Shown: positions 1 through 8,625 of the stretch, in pieces
How the letters are laid out: each line of letters opens with the position of its first letter
How positions within the stretch are numbered: the stretch's first letter is position 1
Assembly: GCA_902583455.1 (NCBI GenBank)
Contig: CACHVY010000002.1
Location: 1 to 64,000 of the forward strand
DNA from: an uncultured Pelagibacteraceae bacterium
GTDB lineage: Bacteria > Pseudomonadota > Alphaproteobacteria > Pelagibacterales > Pelagibacteraceae
DNA length: 64,000 bases
Direction of reading: 5' to 3'
Made by a program: the position numbers and the translations under genes
Notes under the pieces: generated by a model
The model's database searches: none
Seen by the model: the letters and a program-made list of their open reading frames with translations, nothing else
Told to the model about the DNA's origin: nothing

Positions 1-1606
1 CTAAGTCTAATTGTCCAGAATTTATAAAAGTTAATTTACCTTTTGTAAATTCTTCTTTAAGCCTGTAAGTTCCATAAACTTGATACCCTTTTCTTTTAGC
101 TGTTAATTTAGCTCCACCAACATCAGTGATAATATCAGAACTCAATTTTCCTATCCCAAAAAATTTATCTACAAATTTTGTATCATTTTCTACGGGCGAT
201 GTATTGTAATAGGTTACATTAAATGTGTTAGAGTCTAAATGACTTCCGGAATTACCAACATCAACATCATCCCTTCCAAATCTGAAGGCTAATCCATCGA
301 TGCCATAATCATCAGTGAATTTATCAAAACCAAAAGTTAAAGAATTTGTACTAATTTCCTTTGTAGATGCAATTTCTTTGTCTCCAACTCTTCCCAGTGT
401 AATGTTACCTTCGCTCCAGTAAAAATATTTTTTATTAGACTCAGTATTTTGTTTAGTCGTTGATATTTTTTTAAAGGATGAAATAGGTAATTGGTTTAAA
501 GATGAAAGCATGGTATTTGAAAAGTTTAATTTAATATTTTGGTTAGATAAATTTTGTTTATCATCGTTTCTCTTTATCCACTTCAATCTATTTAAAACTG
601 AATTTGTTGACATATTAATTGTTCTTTTTGCAAGTTCCAATTGTGCTTCTGCTATTCCAGCGCGGTCGCTATTTTTAGTAATCTTTTCACATTTTCCAGC
701 AAAAAGATTAAACGGACAAGGCAAGTGATGCTCTTGTACTAGTTTGAGTGTAGTATCTAAAATATACATTCTTAATCCATCAGGACTAAAGTCTATACCG
801 TTGGGGTTATTACTTCTGTTTACACCACCATCAAAGGAAGCTGTAGAAATGTTAAAACCTTCAGATAGAGTATATTGATTAATGTCATTACCATTTGTTC
901 CTACCAAAAACATTCTTGTTCCATTCTTATTAAACGCTATACCATTTGGTTCAAGTTCATTAGTTGTTAAAGTTTCTATATCTGCCGTTGTTTTAGCAGA
1001 TCTTATAAGATTACCTCCACCAGACAAATCAAAACTTTTATTCAATGAATATTGATACACACTACGGGTTGTAGCGCCCTGACCATCGGTAACATACATC
1101 ATGGTTCCATCATGACTAAAAGCTAGACCAAGAAATATACTTGTAACTTCCGATGAGACATCAAAAGAATTTCCAGTATAATCAGCTTCTGATACATCGA
1201 AATTTACAGAGAGCGAATATTCAAATACTTTTTGATTTGCTCTTCCTACAATAAACATTTTTGATCCATCATTATTAAACCTAACTCCAAATGGGTGAAT
1301 ATCTTCACTGGCAACTGAAAAGCTATCGACAAAAACAGCTGACGATATGTTAAATGCTTCTGATAGAGTATATTCATCTACATCATCACCATCGTTTCCA
1401 ATAACAAACATTTTTTTTCCATCATTACTAAACGTAACATCTCTGGGTGTAGCTTCTTCACCTGAAACATCAAATGTTCGTACTTCATAATTGGAAGTAG
1501 AAAGTGTGTCGCCACTTTCTAAAATAGCATAAGCGTTTTGAACAAAAATATTAGATATGCAAAAATAAAAAGTTAAAAATAAAAGTGTTTTTTTAAGCGT
1601 GCTCAT
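1..1606 (-). CDS. Autotransporter with propeller-like passenger (3' end outside window)
   Basis: The reading frame opens at an ATG at 1606 and is still open at base 1, so 535 codons are visible and the C-terminus is cut off. Residues 1-27 are a signal peptide ending in NAYA. From about residue 45 to 295 there are five repeats with an (N/S)(N/H/P)DG(x)KMF core followed by a Y-(S/T)-L-S segment, which suggests a beta-propeller-like passenger. A linker with two cysteines (CPFN...GKC, from residue 297) and an Arg/Lys-rich helix (RLKWIKRN) leads into an outer-membrane barrel beginning near FYWSEG (about residue 395). It is clearly paralogous to the next gene (linker, helix and barrel all align), so this is a tandem duplication. 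Function of the exposed part is unknown; surface display or release is inferred from architecture. Confidence 0.82.
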   Translation of the reverse strand, partial: MSTLKKTLLFLTFYFCISNIFVQNAYAILESGDTLSTSNYEVRTFDVSGEEATPRDVTFSNDGKKMFVIGNDGDDVDEYTLSEAFNISSAVFVDSFSVASEDIHPFGVRFNNDGSKMFIVGRANQKVFEYSLSVNFDVSEADYTGNSFDVSSEVTSIFLGLAFSHDGTMMYVTDGQGATTRSVYQYSLNKSFDLSGGGNLIRSAKTTADIETLTTNELEPNGIAFNKNGTRMFLVGTNGNDINQYTLSEGFNISTASFDGGVNRSNNPNGIDFSPDGLRMYILDTTLKLVQEHHLPCPFNLFAGKCEKITKNSDRAGIAEAQLELAKRTINMSTNSVLNRLKWIKRNDDKQNLSNQNIKLNFSNTMLSSLNQLPISSFKKISTTKQNTESNKKYFYWSEGNITLGRVGDKEIASTKEISTNSLTFGFDKFTDDYGIDGLAFRFGRDDVDVGNSGSHLDSNTFNVTYYNTSPVENDTKFVDKFFGIGKLSSDIITDVGGAKLTAKRKGYQVYGTYRLKEEFTKGKLTFINSGQLDL

Positions 1607-1646
1607 CTAAATTTTAAAGAAATTAATTTAACCCTTAAAATTTAAA

Positions 1647-3980
1647 TTAAAAGACTTTATTTAATGTGAAATTAGCCTCTTTATAAACACCTGAATTTGC
1701 TAAATCATCTTTGATGTTAAAACCTAAATTAAACCCATTAATATTTTTTTTAACTTCTAATTTTGATAAAAGATTTTCTGAGCCCTCAATTGTAAAAGCA
1801 TAATTAGTCTCTTTGTTAGGTAGATATCCAACAGCAAAATGCACTTTATCAGTGTGTCCCGTGTCGATTGCTTGATTACGTTCATATATTAAAAATATAC
1901 TAAAATTATTAGGCATAACTATATCAATACCAATTTCACCATTGATGTTGTGAAAAGCCTCCGAATGCAACTTATCATTAAAACTAGCGTTTCTATCACC
2001 AACATAGTTATATTTAAAATTGGAAGAGCGATCGACATCTGCAACATATTCTAATTTGCCGTGTCTCTTAAAGGTATATTTATCATTAGATAAATCCTCT
2101 ATAGCTGATAAACCTGCTCTTATTTTTTTTGACCTGACATGTTGTTTCCTTACATCTATCGCCCCTAGACCAGATTCTTTATAAGATCCTAAAATAGTAT
2201 GACCAACATCAATTCTTTGGTAAGGAATTAAAATGAGATTATCTTTTTTTATTTCATCTTTAATTCTAAATGTTCCATACATTTGAAGACCGTCTCTCTC
2301 CGCTGTTAAATTCTTACCATCAAGAACAGTTAATAAATCGGAACTTAATTTACCAATCCCAAAAATTTTATCTAAAAATTTTGTATCGTCTTTTATAGCT
2401 GTAGTATCGTAATAAGTAATGTTATAAGTATCAGTATCTAAATTGCTTCCATCGTTTCCAATATCAACATCGTTTTTGCCAAATCTAAATGCCAGACCTC
2501 TAATTCCATTATTTTTAGTAAATCTATCTGATCCAAATGTGATAGCATTAGTATCAATTTTTCTTGTGGAAGAAATGCTTGTATCTCCAATTTTACCTAA
2601 GGAAATACTTCCCTCACTCCAATAAAATACATTCTGGTCCTTATCATTATTTGTTTTCTTTTTTATTACAGTTTTTTTAACAAACTCCGTCAAAGAAGCT
2701 AATCTTTTATTTGTAAAATTAATATCAATATTTAAGTTTGATAAATTTTGTTTGTCTTTATTTCTTCTAATCCACTTAAGGCGATTTAAAGCAGTATCTG
2801 TTGAATGATCAATAGTTCTTTTAGCAATTTCTATTTGAGCAATTGCTAAACCATGTCGATCATTATTTTCAGTAATTGAAGGACATTTACCAGCTATAAT
2901 ATTAAAAGGACAAACTAAATCATATTCAATAACTTGATCAAGACCAGCATCAGGATTTGTGCTTCTATCCTTAGTTACATACATTTTTAATCCATTTGAA
3001 CTAAATGCAATCCCTCTTGGTTGTGAGTTTCCATAGGCTGATAAATTATCAATATCGAAACTACCATCTATTACAAATGATGATGTATCAAAAGCATTTG
3101 TTAAGGAAATTTGGAGTATTCTTGAAGTTCCACCATGAGCATGATTTACAATAAATAATCTTTTTCCATCAGGTCTAAATCTTAAAGAGGCTGGTCCATG
3201 AGCACCAGTTATGACATTTTCAGTTAATTTTATTCCTGCTGAAGTGACTAGAGATAAAGACGACTCTGATAAATCATAAGGGGTAGAGAGATTATATTCT
3301 AATAATCTACCCCCAACACCATCAGATGAATTAGTATCTCTATACATTAAAAATAATTTAGTACCATCATTATTTATTTCGATACCTTCAAGCAAATTCT
3401 TTGATCTACCGTCGTTATTATCAGTTCTATCTCCAGCTAAACTACCATTTTGAAAATCATTATGATCAAGATCGTTTGTTGCTGATGCTCGAGTACAAGA
3501 AGATATATCGTAGGGTGAAGTCAAATTTAGCACATACGCTTTGTCGAAATCTCTATTTTGAACATTACGTCTTGAGGCTACTAAAATTTTCATTCCATCA
3601 CTAGTTATTTCTAAGTCATATAATTGTTGGCCTTGATCTCCTGTATCTAAATTAAATACACATCTTTCACTGTCACCTGCAAAAGTTTTTGTGGATATGT
3701 CGTATGGTGTAGAAAGATTAAATGTAACTATATGTCGTGGAACTGTTGCCATAGCATCTACTTGAGCATAACTTACAAACATTTTTGTTCCATCCTTGTT
3801 AAACTCTATACCCGCCGCTAGTCCATAGTCATTATCATCTGAACCAGTTCCCGAACCACCGACACCTTTAGTGTTGACAGTTGTTCTTTGATTGAAGGTT
3901 ACCATTGATGCAAAAGAACTAGAAATTGAGAATAAAAATATTAAAATTATTATAGCATTTCTCAAAAATTTCATAAGCAC
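1647..3980 (-). CDS. Autotransporter with propeller-like passenger
   Basis: This 777-residue protein begins with a signal peptide (about residues 1-25, ending SSFAS). Residues 30-355 hold repeats of roughly 50-60 residues with a DG(T/M)K(M/L)F/I core and the recurring phrase 'LSTPYD(I/L)S', consistent with a beta-propeller. A two-cysteine linker (CPFN at 357) and a helix RLKWIRRN precede a C-terminal region from residue 452 (FYWSEG) that looks like an autotransporter barrel: alternating strands, aromatic residues and a terminal phenylalanine, which is the usual outer-membrane insertion signal. It starts 41 bases beyond the start of its paralogue and is probably co-transcribed with it. The barrel call is from pattern and is fairly sure; the passenger's ligand is unknown. 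Confidence 0.85.
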   Translation of the reverse strand: MLMKFLRNAIIILIFLFSISSSFASMVTFNQRTTVNTKGVGGSGTGSDDNDYGLAAGIEFNKDGTKMFVSYAQVDAMATVPRHIVTFNLSTPYDISTKTFAGDSERCVFNLDTGDQGQQLYDLEITSDGMKILVASRRNVQNRDFDKAYVLNLTSPYDISSCTRASATNDLDHNDFQNGSLAGDRTDNNDGRSKNLLEGIEINNDGTKLFLMYRDTNSSDGVGGRLLEYNLSTPYDLSESSLSLVTSAGIKLTENVITGAHGPASLRFRPDGKRLFIVNHAHGGTSRILQISLTNAFDTSSFVIDGSFDIDNLSAYGNSQPRGIAFSSNGLKMYVTKDRSTNPDAGLDQVIEYDLVCPFNIIAGKCPSITENNDRHGLAIAQIEIAKRTIDHSTDTALNRLKWIRRNKDKQNLSNLNIDINFTNKRLASLTEFVKKTVIKKKTNNDKDQNVFYWSEGSISLGKIGDTSISSTRKIDTNAITFGSDRFTKNNGIRGLAFRFGKNDVDIGNDGSNLDTDTYNITYYDTTAIKDDTKFLDKIFGIGKLSSDLLTVLDGKNLTAERDGLQMYGTFRIKDEIKKDNLILIPYQRIDVGHTILGSYKESGLGAIDVRKQHVRSKKIRAGLSAIEDLSNDKYTFKRHGKLEYVADVDRSSNFKYNYVGDRNASFNDKLHSEAFHNINGEIGIDIVMPNNFSIFLIYERNQAIDTGHTDKVHFAVGYLPNKETNYAFTIEGSENLLSKLEVKKNINGFNLGFNIKDDLANSGVYKEANFTLNKVF

Positions 3981-4006
3981 CTTTTATATCCAAAATCTAC
4001 AGCAAA

Positions 4007-5782
4007 TTAAAAAGCAAATTTATAGGCTAAATTTCCTGAAAAACTAATCAATTCTTGAGTACTTATTCTGCTATCAAGTGAAAATTTAAGAAAATGATCG
4101 TTAGATATGTTTTTTTCAAAACCTAAATTTGTAGCCAAAGTAACTTCTCGAGTTTGGTCATTTTTTTGTGAATAAGTTGCTTTAGTGCCATTGATTGAAT
4201 AATCTTGGTCTTTTCCAAAAAAAGTATTTCTTACATCTAATATCCATCCAAGATTAAGATTATAGTCTTTACCTAAATTCATTTCATATTCATCATCAAC
4301 GTAAACAGATAAATTTCCCACACCTTTACCACTCCATCTGTATAGATGGCTTTCACTATGACTAGGGGTATATGATAAACCAATTGTTGTTCCAAAATTA
4401 GGTATCAAAGACTCATTATTCATCTTAGATCCTGCAATAAGATCATACGACTCATAAATATCTTCAATACTAAGTTTGCCTGATGCTCTTGTATTAGTCA
4501 AAATTTCTCTTTCACTATCGTGTATATTAATTCCTGCTAAAATAAAATTTTCATCTAGAAATTTTGTTAATATTGTTTGATCTTTAAAATATAAACCAGA
4601 ATGTAAAGAGTACCTTTTTATATCGTGATCTTTAGTAAATTGCTGATTACCACTACTTAAAGACAATACAAAATCTTTACCTTTATAAGGGTTTATCAAA
4701 TTTAGTGTAACCCCAGTAAGATTGAAACCTAATGTAAGATCTTGATTGTTCTGTTTTCTTTTAAATGTTGAAAAATTAATTTCACCCCAACCATTTCTAT
4801 CATCTAAATCTTTTTCTGCTTTTTTATATTTGGTTAGAGACTGTCTAATATCTAAAGACTTTGTGCTTAATAATTCATCAAGTATTTCGCTACCACCTTG
4901 ACCGACGGAGCTTGCTGATCCGTTGACAATTTGGTTTCCATCTAAATCCTCGAGTGAAAAATTTCCATCTGTTTCATAATGATAACTTTGACCAACTCCC
5001 TGATTAATTTTTAATGTGCTACCAGTTATACCCGCTCCATGAGCAATTTTACCTACTACAATTCCTTGATCTTTTAAAGTAACAGTTGAATTGTTTCCGT
5101 ATAATTTAATCGAGTCGTAACCAACATCATTCTTTATTGTTCCACTATTTGCTACACTTGAGTTAACACCCACTCTTATAGTTGCATTGTCACTATCTGA
5201 GTTAGTAATTTCTCCACCCACTTTATTAGTAATTGTCACTGTATTACCAGCAGCAGTTCCAAAAATAGCAGAGCCATTAGTGGCTGTAATTGTTCCTGAG
5301 TTAGTAATTGTCATTCCAGTAGTATTTGTGCCACCTGTTTTGCTAACTCTAATAGTATTTCTATTTGATGAAATTGTTCCTCCGGAATTATTTGTAATTG
5401 TTGCATTAGTTGTAGCTTTTGCATCGATGGCAGTTGTGCCGCTAGCTGTAATTGTTCCAGAGTTGGTCACTGTCAAATCAGAAGTAGTGTCTCCAAAAAT
5501 AGCTACGGTATTAGCGCTAATAGTTGATCCAGACTCGACAGTTACAGTTACACTATCTCCAGTTACGTTTGCTGCTTTAGTAGTTGCACCTGTAGCCAAA
5601 GTTGAGCTATTCTTTACAGTTAAAAATTCTCCTTCACCATCAATATTTTGTTGATCAGTTTCAGTTCCACCATCTTGAATAGTATTACTATCTGCACTTA
5701 CATAGGAATAACAAAAAAATAAAAATAAAATTTTTAGAAAAAAAATATTAAACCTTAAAACTTTATTTTTTGTGATCAACAT
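4007..5782 (-). CDS. Autotransporter with NSGTI-repeat passenger
   Basis: The 591-residue product has a hydrophobic signal peptide (about residues 1-30). Residues 35-270 are low-complexity, Thr/Ser/Asn/Gly-rich, with repeats of the type 'TxTNSGTITA...A(I/T)', the hallmark of a right-handed beta-helix passenger. About residues 300-335 are a charged linker, and the remainder up to the terminal YKFAF is a beta-barrel. The passenger is much shorter than in most autotransporters of this type. It lies 26 bases upstream of the propeller autotransporter on the same strand, so the three genes look like one block. A long plus-strand open frame (5187-5654) opposite the repeats is an artefact of the repeat composition. 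Adhesion or surface exposure is inferred only. Confidence 0.83.
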   Translation of the reverse strand: MLITKNKVLRFNIFFLKILFLFFCYSYVSADSNTIQDGGTETDQQNIDGEGEFLTVKNSSTLATGATTKAANVTGDSVTVTVESGSTISANTVAIFGDTTSDLTVTNSGTITASGTTAIDAKATTNATITNNSGGTISSNRNTIRVSKTGGTNTTGMTITNSGTITATNGSAIFGTAAGNTVTITNKVGGEITNSDSDNATIRVGVNSSVANSGTIKNDVGYDSIKLYGNNSTVTLKDQGIVVGKIAHGAGITGSTLKINQGVGQSYHYETDGNFSLEDLDGNQIVNGSASSVGQGGSEILDELLSTKSLDIRQSLTKYKKAEKDLDDRNGWGEINFSTFKRKQNNQDLTLGFNLTGVTLNLINPYKGKDFVLSLSSGNQQFTKDHDIKRYSLHSGLYFKDQTILTKFLDENFILAGINIHDSEREILTNTRASGKLSIEDIYESYDLIAGSKMNNESLIPNFGTTIGLSYTPSHSESHLYRWSGKGVGNLSVYVDDEYEMNLGKDYNLNLGWILDVRNTFFGKDQDYSINGTKATYSQKNDQTREVTLATNLGFEKNISNDHFLKFSLDSRISTQELISFSGNLAYKFAF

Positions 5783-5824
5783 TATTAAATATTCATTAAA
5801 TTATATAATATAAGCAATTCTAGT

Positions 5825-6235
5825 TTATTTATTTAAATCTTTAAATATCTTAGGTGCCCAATTTTTGGCATCTTGGGAGGTTACATGAAAGTCATATTTT
5901 TCAGGCTTTATGAACATTTGGTTAGTGTCTTCAAATCTACCTTTTTGAATCGTATCAACCCAAACTACATAATCTGCTGGAAATAAACTTCTAGCTTTTG
6001 GGGTAGGACAAATAAAATCTGCAATTACAAAATTGCCTTCCTCCTTTAGCTTTGTTGCAAAATCTGCCATTCTTTTTGCTTGTCTAGTTCTTCCCTCCGG
6101 TGAAAAATCCCAGTCGTTTGCAGCTTTACGTACCTCATCCGCATTTAATCTTTTAGCATTCAACATTGGTGCAAGCTCATCTGCTAGAGTTGTTTTGCCT
6201 GCGCCGGGTAGCCCCATTATTAATATAATTTTCAT
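5825..6235 (-). CDS. Short CysC-like (adenylylsulfate kinase-like) P-loop kinase
   Basis: At 136 residues this is shorter than bacterial CysC (about 200) because it starts almost directly at the Walker A motif (GLPGAGKTT, residues 8-16). Other CysC-like features are NADEVR, FSPEGR, IADFICPT and the C-terminal pattern DTNQMF..P.KYD. Adenylylsulfate kinases phosphorylate APS to PAPS, but cultivated SAR11 are known to lack assimilatory sulfate reduction, so a classical role is doubtful. Similar short kinases occur in marine phages, to my recollection. It stands alone between the autotransporters and the divergent MetF-like gene. The family call is sound; substrate is uncertain. Confidence 0.75.
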   Translation of the reverse strand: MKIILIMGLPGAGKTTLADELAPMLNAKRLNADEVRKAANDWDFSPEGRTRQAKRMADFATKLKEEGNFVIADFICPTPKARSLFPADYVVWVDTIQKGRFEDTNQMFIKPEKYDFHVTSQDAKNWAPKIFKDLNK

Positions 6236-6364
6236 AATTAATTTTAAGTTTATATATTAGATAAAAGAAGATATTTATAGATCCAAATAGGTCCATATTT
6301 GCCAGCCTTATTTAGTGCCAATATTTTTATAGACAGATAATTGAAAATAAATAATGATCGCCGA

Positions 6365-7093
6365 ATGAATTTTTCTATAGAAATTGGACCAAAAACTAAC
6401 TTGGATACATTGCCGGCTCTTAAAGATGTTTACATTACAATGCTACCTGGTGGTGATTTTAAAGAGACAGCTCAGCAAGCAGTCAACTTAGTAAAAAAGG
6501 GTTTCAACCCAGTCCCTCACTTTCCGGCGAGATCTATGGCAAACGAGGCACAACTTAAAGAATATGTAACAATGTGCAAAGATGGCGGTGTAAAACAAGT
6601 GCTTGTAATTGGTGGTGGCAGAGAGCCCACGGGAAAATTTGATAGCTCATTCCAACTTTTAGAGACTGGTTATTTTGAGAAAATGAAGATAGGAATTGCT
6701 GGACATCCAGAGGGGAGTCCTGATATATCCGACGAAGTGTTAGAAAAAGCAATGATTGATAAAAAGCCCTATGCTGATTACATTGTAACTCAATGGTTAA
6801 TGCAGTCAGAACCAATTATTGATTTCATTTCTAAACAGTCTGTCCCAGTTCATGTTGGAATTACTGGACCTATGAAAATATCAAGCTTAATTAAATTTGC
6901 TAATATTGTAGGAGCAAAAAATTCTATAAATTTTATTAAATCTAATTTTAGTAGGGCAATTGATTTATTAAAACCAAAAGACCCAAATGATCTTGTAGAT
7001 AAAATTAAAGAGCATACAAAATATTTTCATATCTACACGTTTGGTGGGCTTAAGGAAACCAACAACTGGCTAAAGGAAAATAACTATGCCTAA
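6365..7093 (+). CDS. MetF-like methylenetetrahydrofolate reductase family protein
   Basis: The protein (242 residues from the ATG at 6365) begins MNFSIEIGPKT, matching the first strand of MetF (FEFFPPKT-like). It continues as a TIM barrel with VIGGGREPTGKF and IGIAGHPEGSP, the latter resembling the MetF G-x-A-x-(Y/H)PE motif. MetF proteins reduce or oxidise methylene-THF/methyl-THF using flavin. It is about 50 residues shorter than E. coli MetF. An upstream in-frame TTG at 6341 adds eight residues (KINNDRR...) that do not align with the family, so the ATG was preferred. Its last 8 bases overlap the start of the DmdA/GcvT-like gene, so the two are translationally coupled. A role in handling the methyl group that partner puts on THF is inferred. 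Confidence 0.8.
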   Translation: MNFSIEIGPKTNLDTLPALKDVYITMLPGGDFKETAQQAVNLVKKGFNPVPHFPARSMANEAQLKEYVTMCKDGGVKQVLVIGGGREPTGKFDSSFQLLETGYFEKMKIGIAGHPEGSPDISDEVLEKAMIDKKPYADYIVTQWLMQSEPIIDFISKQSVPVHVGITGPMKISSLIKFANIVGAKNSINFIKSNFSRAIDLLKPKDPNDLVDKIKEHTKYFHIYTFGGLKETNNWLKENNYA

Positions 7094-8495
7094 AAAAAGA
7101 AAAAAAACAAAAAAGTCCAACGGAAAATTATCACCAAGCAGAATTATAGAGAAAGTTGATTATTCTAAAGTTTCTCACACTACAAAAGTAGATCAATCAG
7201 ATAGACATGTTCCATATAACTTAAGACAAAGTGGACCAACAAAAGTAGAATTACTAATGTCAACAAGGGTTAGAAAATCTCCATATTGGCATCTGTCAAT
7301 GAAAGCAGGATGTTGGAGAGCAACTGTTTATAATAGAATTTATCATCCGCGTGGATATGTAAGACCTGAAAAAGGTGGAGCGATGGTTGAATATAAAGCA
7401 ATCAAAAATCATGTTACAATGTGGAATGTTGCAGTTGAAAGACAAATAAGAGTAAAAGGTCCAGACGCAGAAAGATTTACAGATTACGTAATCACTAGAG
7501 ATGCAACAAAGATTTCTCCAATGAGAGCTAGATATGTAATTCTTTGTAATTATAAAGGTGGTGTTCTTAACGATCCAATTTTATTAAGAATTTCAAAAGA
7601 TGAATTTTGGTTTAGTTTATCAGACAGTGATATAGGATTATATCTTCAAGGAGTAAACGCAGACAAAAGATTTAATGTTGAGATAGATGAAATAGATGCA
7701 TGCCCTGTGCAAATCCAAGGTCCAAAATCAAAAGCTTTGATGAACGACTTAATTGGTAAACAAGTTGATTTAGATAATATGCCTTTTTATGGATTGGCTG
7801 AAGCAACAGTTGGTGGAAGAAGTTGTGTAATTTCTCAATCTGGTTTTTCTGGTGAAGCGGGTTATGAAATATATTTAAGAAACGCAACACTTTATGCTGA
7901 AGATATGTGGAATGCAGTTTTAAAAGCAGGTAAAAAACATAAGTTAATGGTAATCGCTCCTGCACACCATAGAAGAATTCAAGCTGGAATTTTATCTTGG
8001 GGCCAAGATATGGACAATGAACATAATCCATTTCAATGTAATCTAGGCTACCAAGTTTCTTTATCCGGAAAAGGTGAATGGGCTAAAAAAGGAGATTACA
8101 TTGGTAAAGAGGCGCTAGAAAATATGAAAAAAGAATTATTAAATGGACAAAAACCTTATAAACTTCAATTAGTCGGTATGGAACTAGGTGGAAAACCAAT
8201 TGAGGAATATGCTCCAGATTTTTGGTTAATATCAAAAGATGGAAAAAACCCAATCGGTTTTGTTACATCGCCTTGGTATCATCCAGAAAAAGGTACAAAT
8301 ATTGCAATGGGTTATGTTCCATTTGATGGAACGATTAACAAAAATGGATTTCCTAAAGGAAATATAGGTGATAAATTTAAAATTCATTTGCCAAAAAAAT
8401 ATTGTGAAAAAGGAAGTAACCCTGTTGATGCAGTTGTTGTGGATATACCTTTTACAGAATCTTATAATCCAAATACTAGGGAAGTTGCAAAGTAG
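7086..8495 (+). CDS. DmdA/GcvT-like THF-dependent methyltransferase (demethylase)
   Basis: The 469-residue protein belongs to the aminomethyltransferase (GcvT) fold. It resembles the SAR11 DMSP demethylase DmdA in phrases such as VERQIRVKGPDA, GGVLNDPILL and FWFSLSDSD, and in SGFSGEAGYEIY. It is longer than DmdA (about 370 residues): the first 55 residues are Lys-rich with no recognisable fold, and the C-terminus is extended. GcvT-family demethylases move a methyl or methylene group from a small substrate to tetrahydrofolate. The overlapping MetF-like gene upstream supports an O-, N- or S-demethylase whose methyl-THF is then oxidised, as in the LigM/MetF pairing of sphingomonads. The substrate cannot be read from sequence; it is not clearly DmdA itself. 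Confidence 0.82.
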   Translation: MPKKRKKTKKSNGKLSPSRIIEKVDYSKVSHTTKVDQSDRHVPYNLRQSGPTKVELLMSTRVRKSPYWHLSMKAGCWRATVYNRIYHPRGYVRPEKGGAMVEYKAIKNHVTMWNVAVERQIRVKGPDAERFTDYVITRDATKISPMRARYVILCNYKGGVLNDPILLRISKDEFWFSLSDSDIGLYLQGVNADKRFNVEIDEIDACPVQIQGPKSKALMNDLIGKQVDLDNMPFYGLAEATVGGRSCVISQSGFSGEAGYEIYLRNATLYAEDMWNAVLKAGKKHKLMVIAPAHHRRIQAGILSWGQDMDNEHNPFQCNLGYQVSLSGKGEWAKKGDYIGKEALENMKKELLNGQKPYKLQLVGMELGGKPIEEYAPDFWLISKDGKNPIGFVTSPWYHPEKGTNIAMGYVPFDGTINKNGFPKGNIGDKFKIHLPKKYCEKGSNPVDAVVVDIPFTESYNPNTREVAK

Positions 8496-8520
8496 ATTGT
8501 TATAAGTCATTGGTTTTTGT

Positions 8521-8625
8521 ATGACAAAAACTGTCATAATAATCGCAAGTATCATTATTGCTGTTATTTTGTTAGTATTTCCTTTAATAATTTCATTAAT
8601 TGAAAAAAAAAATAAAAAAAAATAA
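8521..8625 (+). CDS. 34-residue single-pass membrane peptide
   Basis: A small frame opens at ATG 8521, 25 bases after the demethylase gene. It encodes a hydrophobic helix (residues 4-27, rich in Ile, Val and Leu) between MTKT and a C-terminal basic tail (EKKNKKK). Its TAA shares one base with the ATG of the Yip1-type gene (TAATG at 8623-8627), so the two would be translated in a coupled way. The tail suggests an N-out/C-in or similar topology. Too short for routine gene callers; the coupling and the clean hydrophobic segment argue that it is real. Function unknown. Confidence 0.6.
   Translation: MTKTVIIIASIIIAVILLVFPLIISLIEKKNKKK

Noticed and set aside
5187-5654. 155-codon plus-strand open frame of Val/Pro-rich residues
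   Set aside because: It is the complement of the NSGTI-repeat passenger; repeat composition removes stops on the other strand. No start context, and the opposite-strand gene has signal peptide and barrel.
5187-5654. Possible CRISPR-like or tandem DNA repeat
   Set aside because: Repeats are degenerate protein-level repeats of varying length, with no regular spacers.
5825-6235. Prophage remnant around the CysC-like gene
   Set aside because: No integrase, phage structural gene or att-like repeat nearby.
6341-6364. Upstream TTG start for the MetF-like gene
   Set aside because: Adds eight residues without family match; ATG at 6365 gives the standard N-terminus.
7086-8495. Calling this gene dmdA
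   Set aside because: Longer N- and C-terminal parts and MetF-like partner do not fit the characterised SAR11 DMSP demethylase; only family-level similarity is supported.
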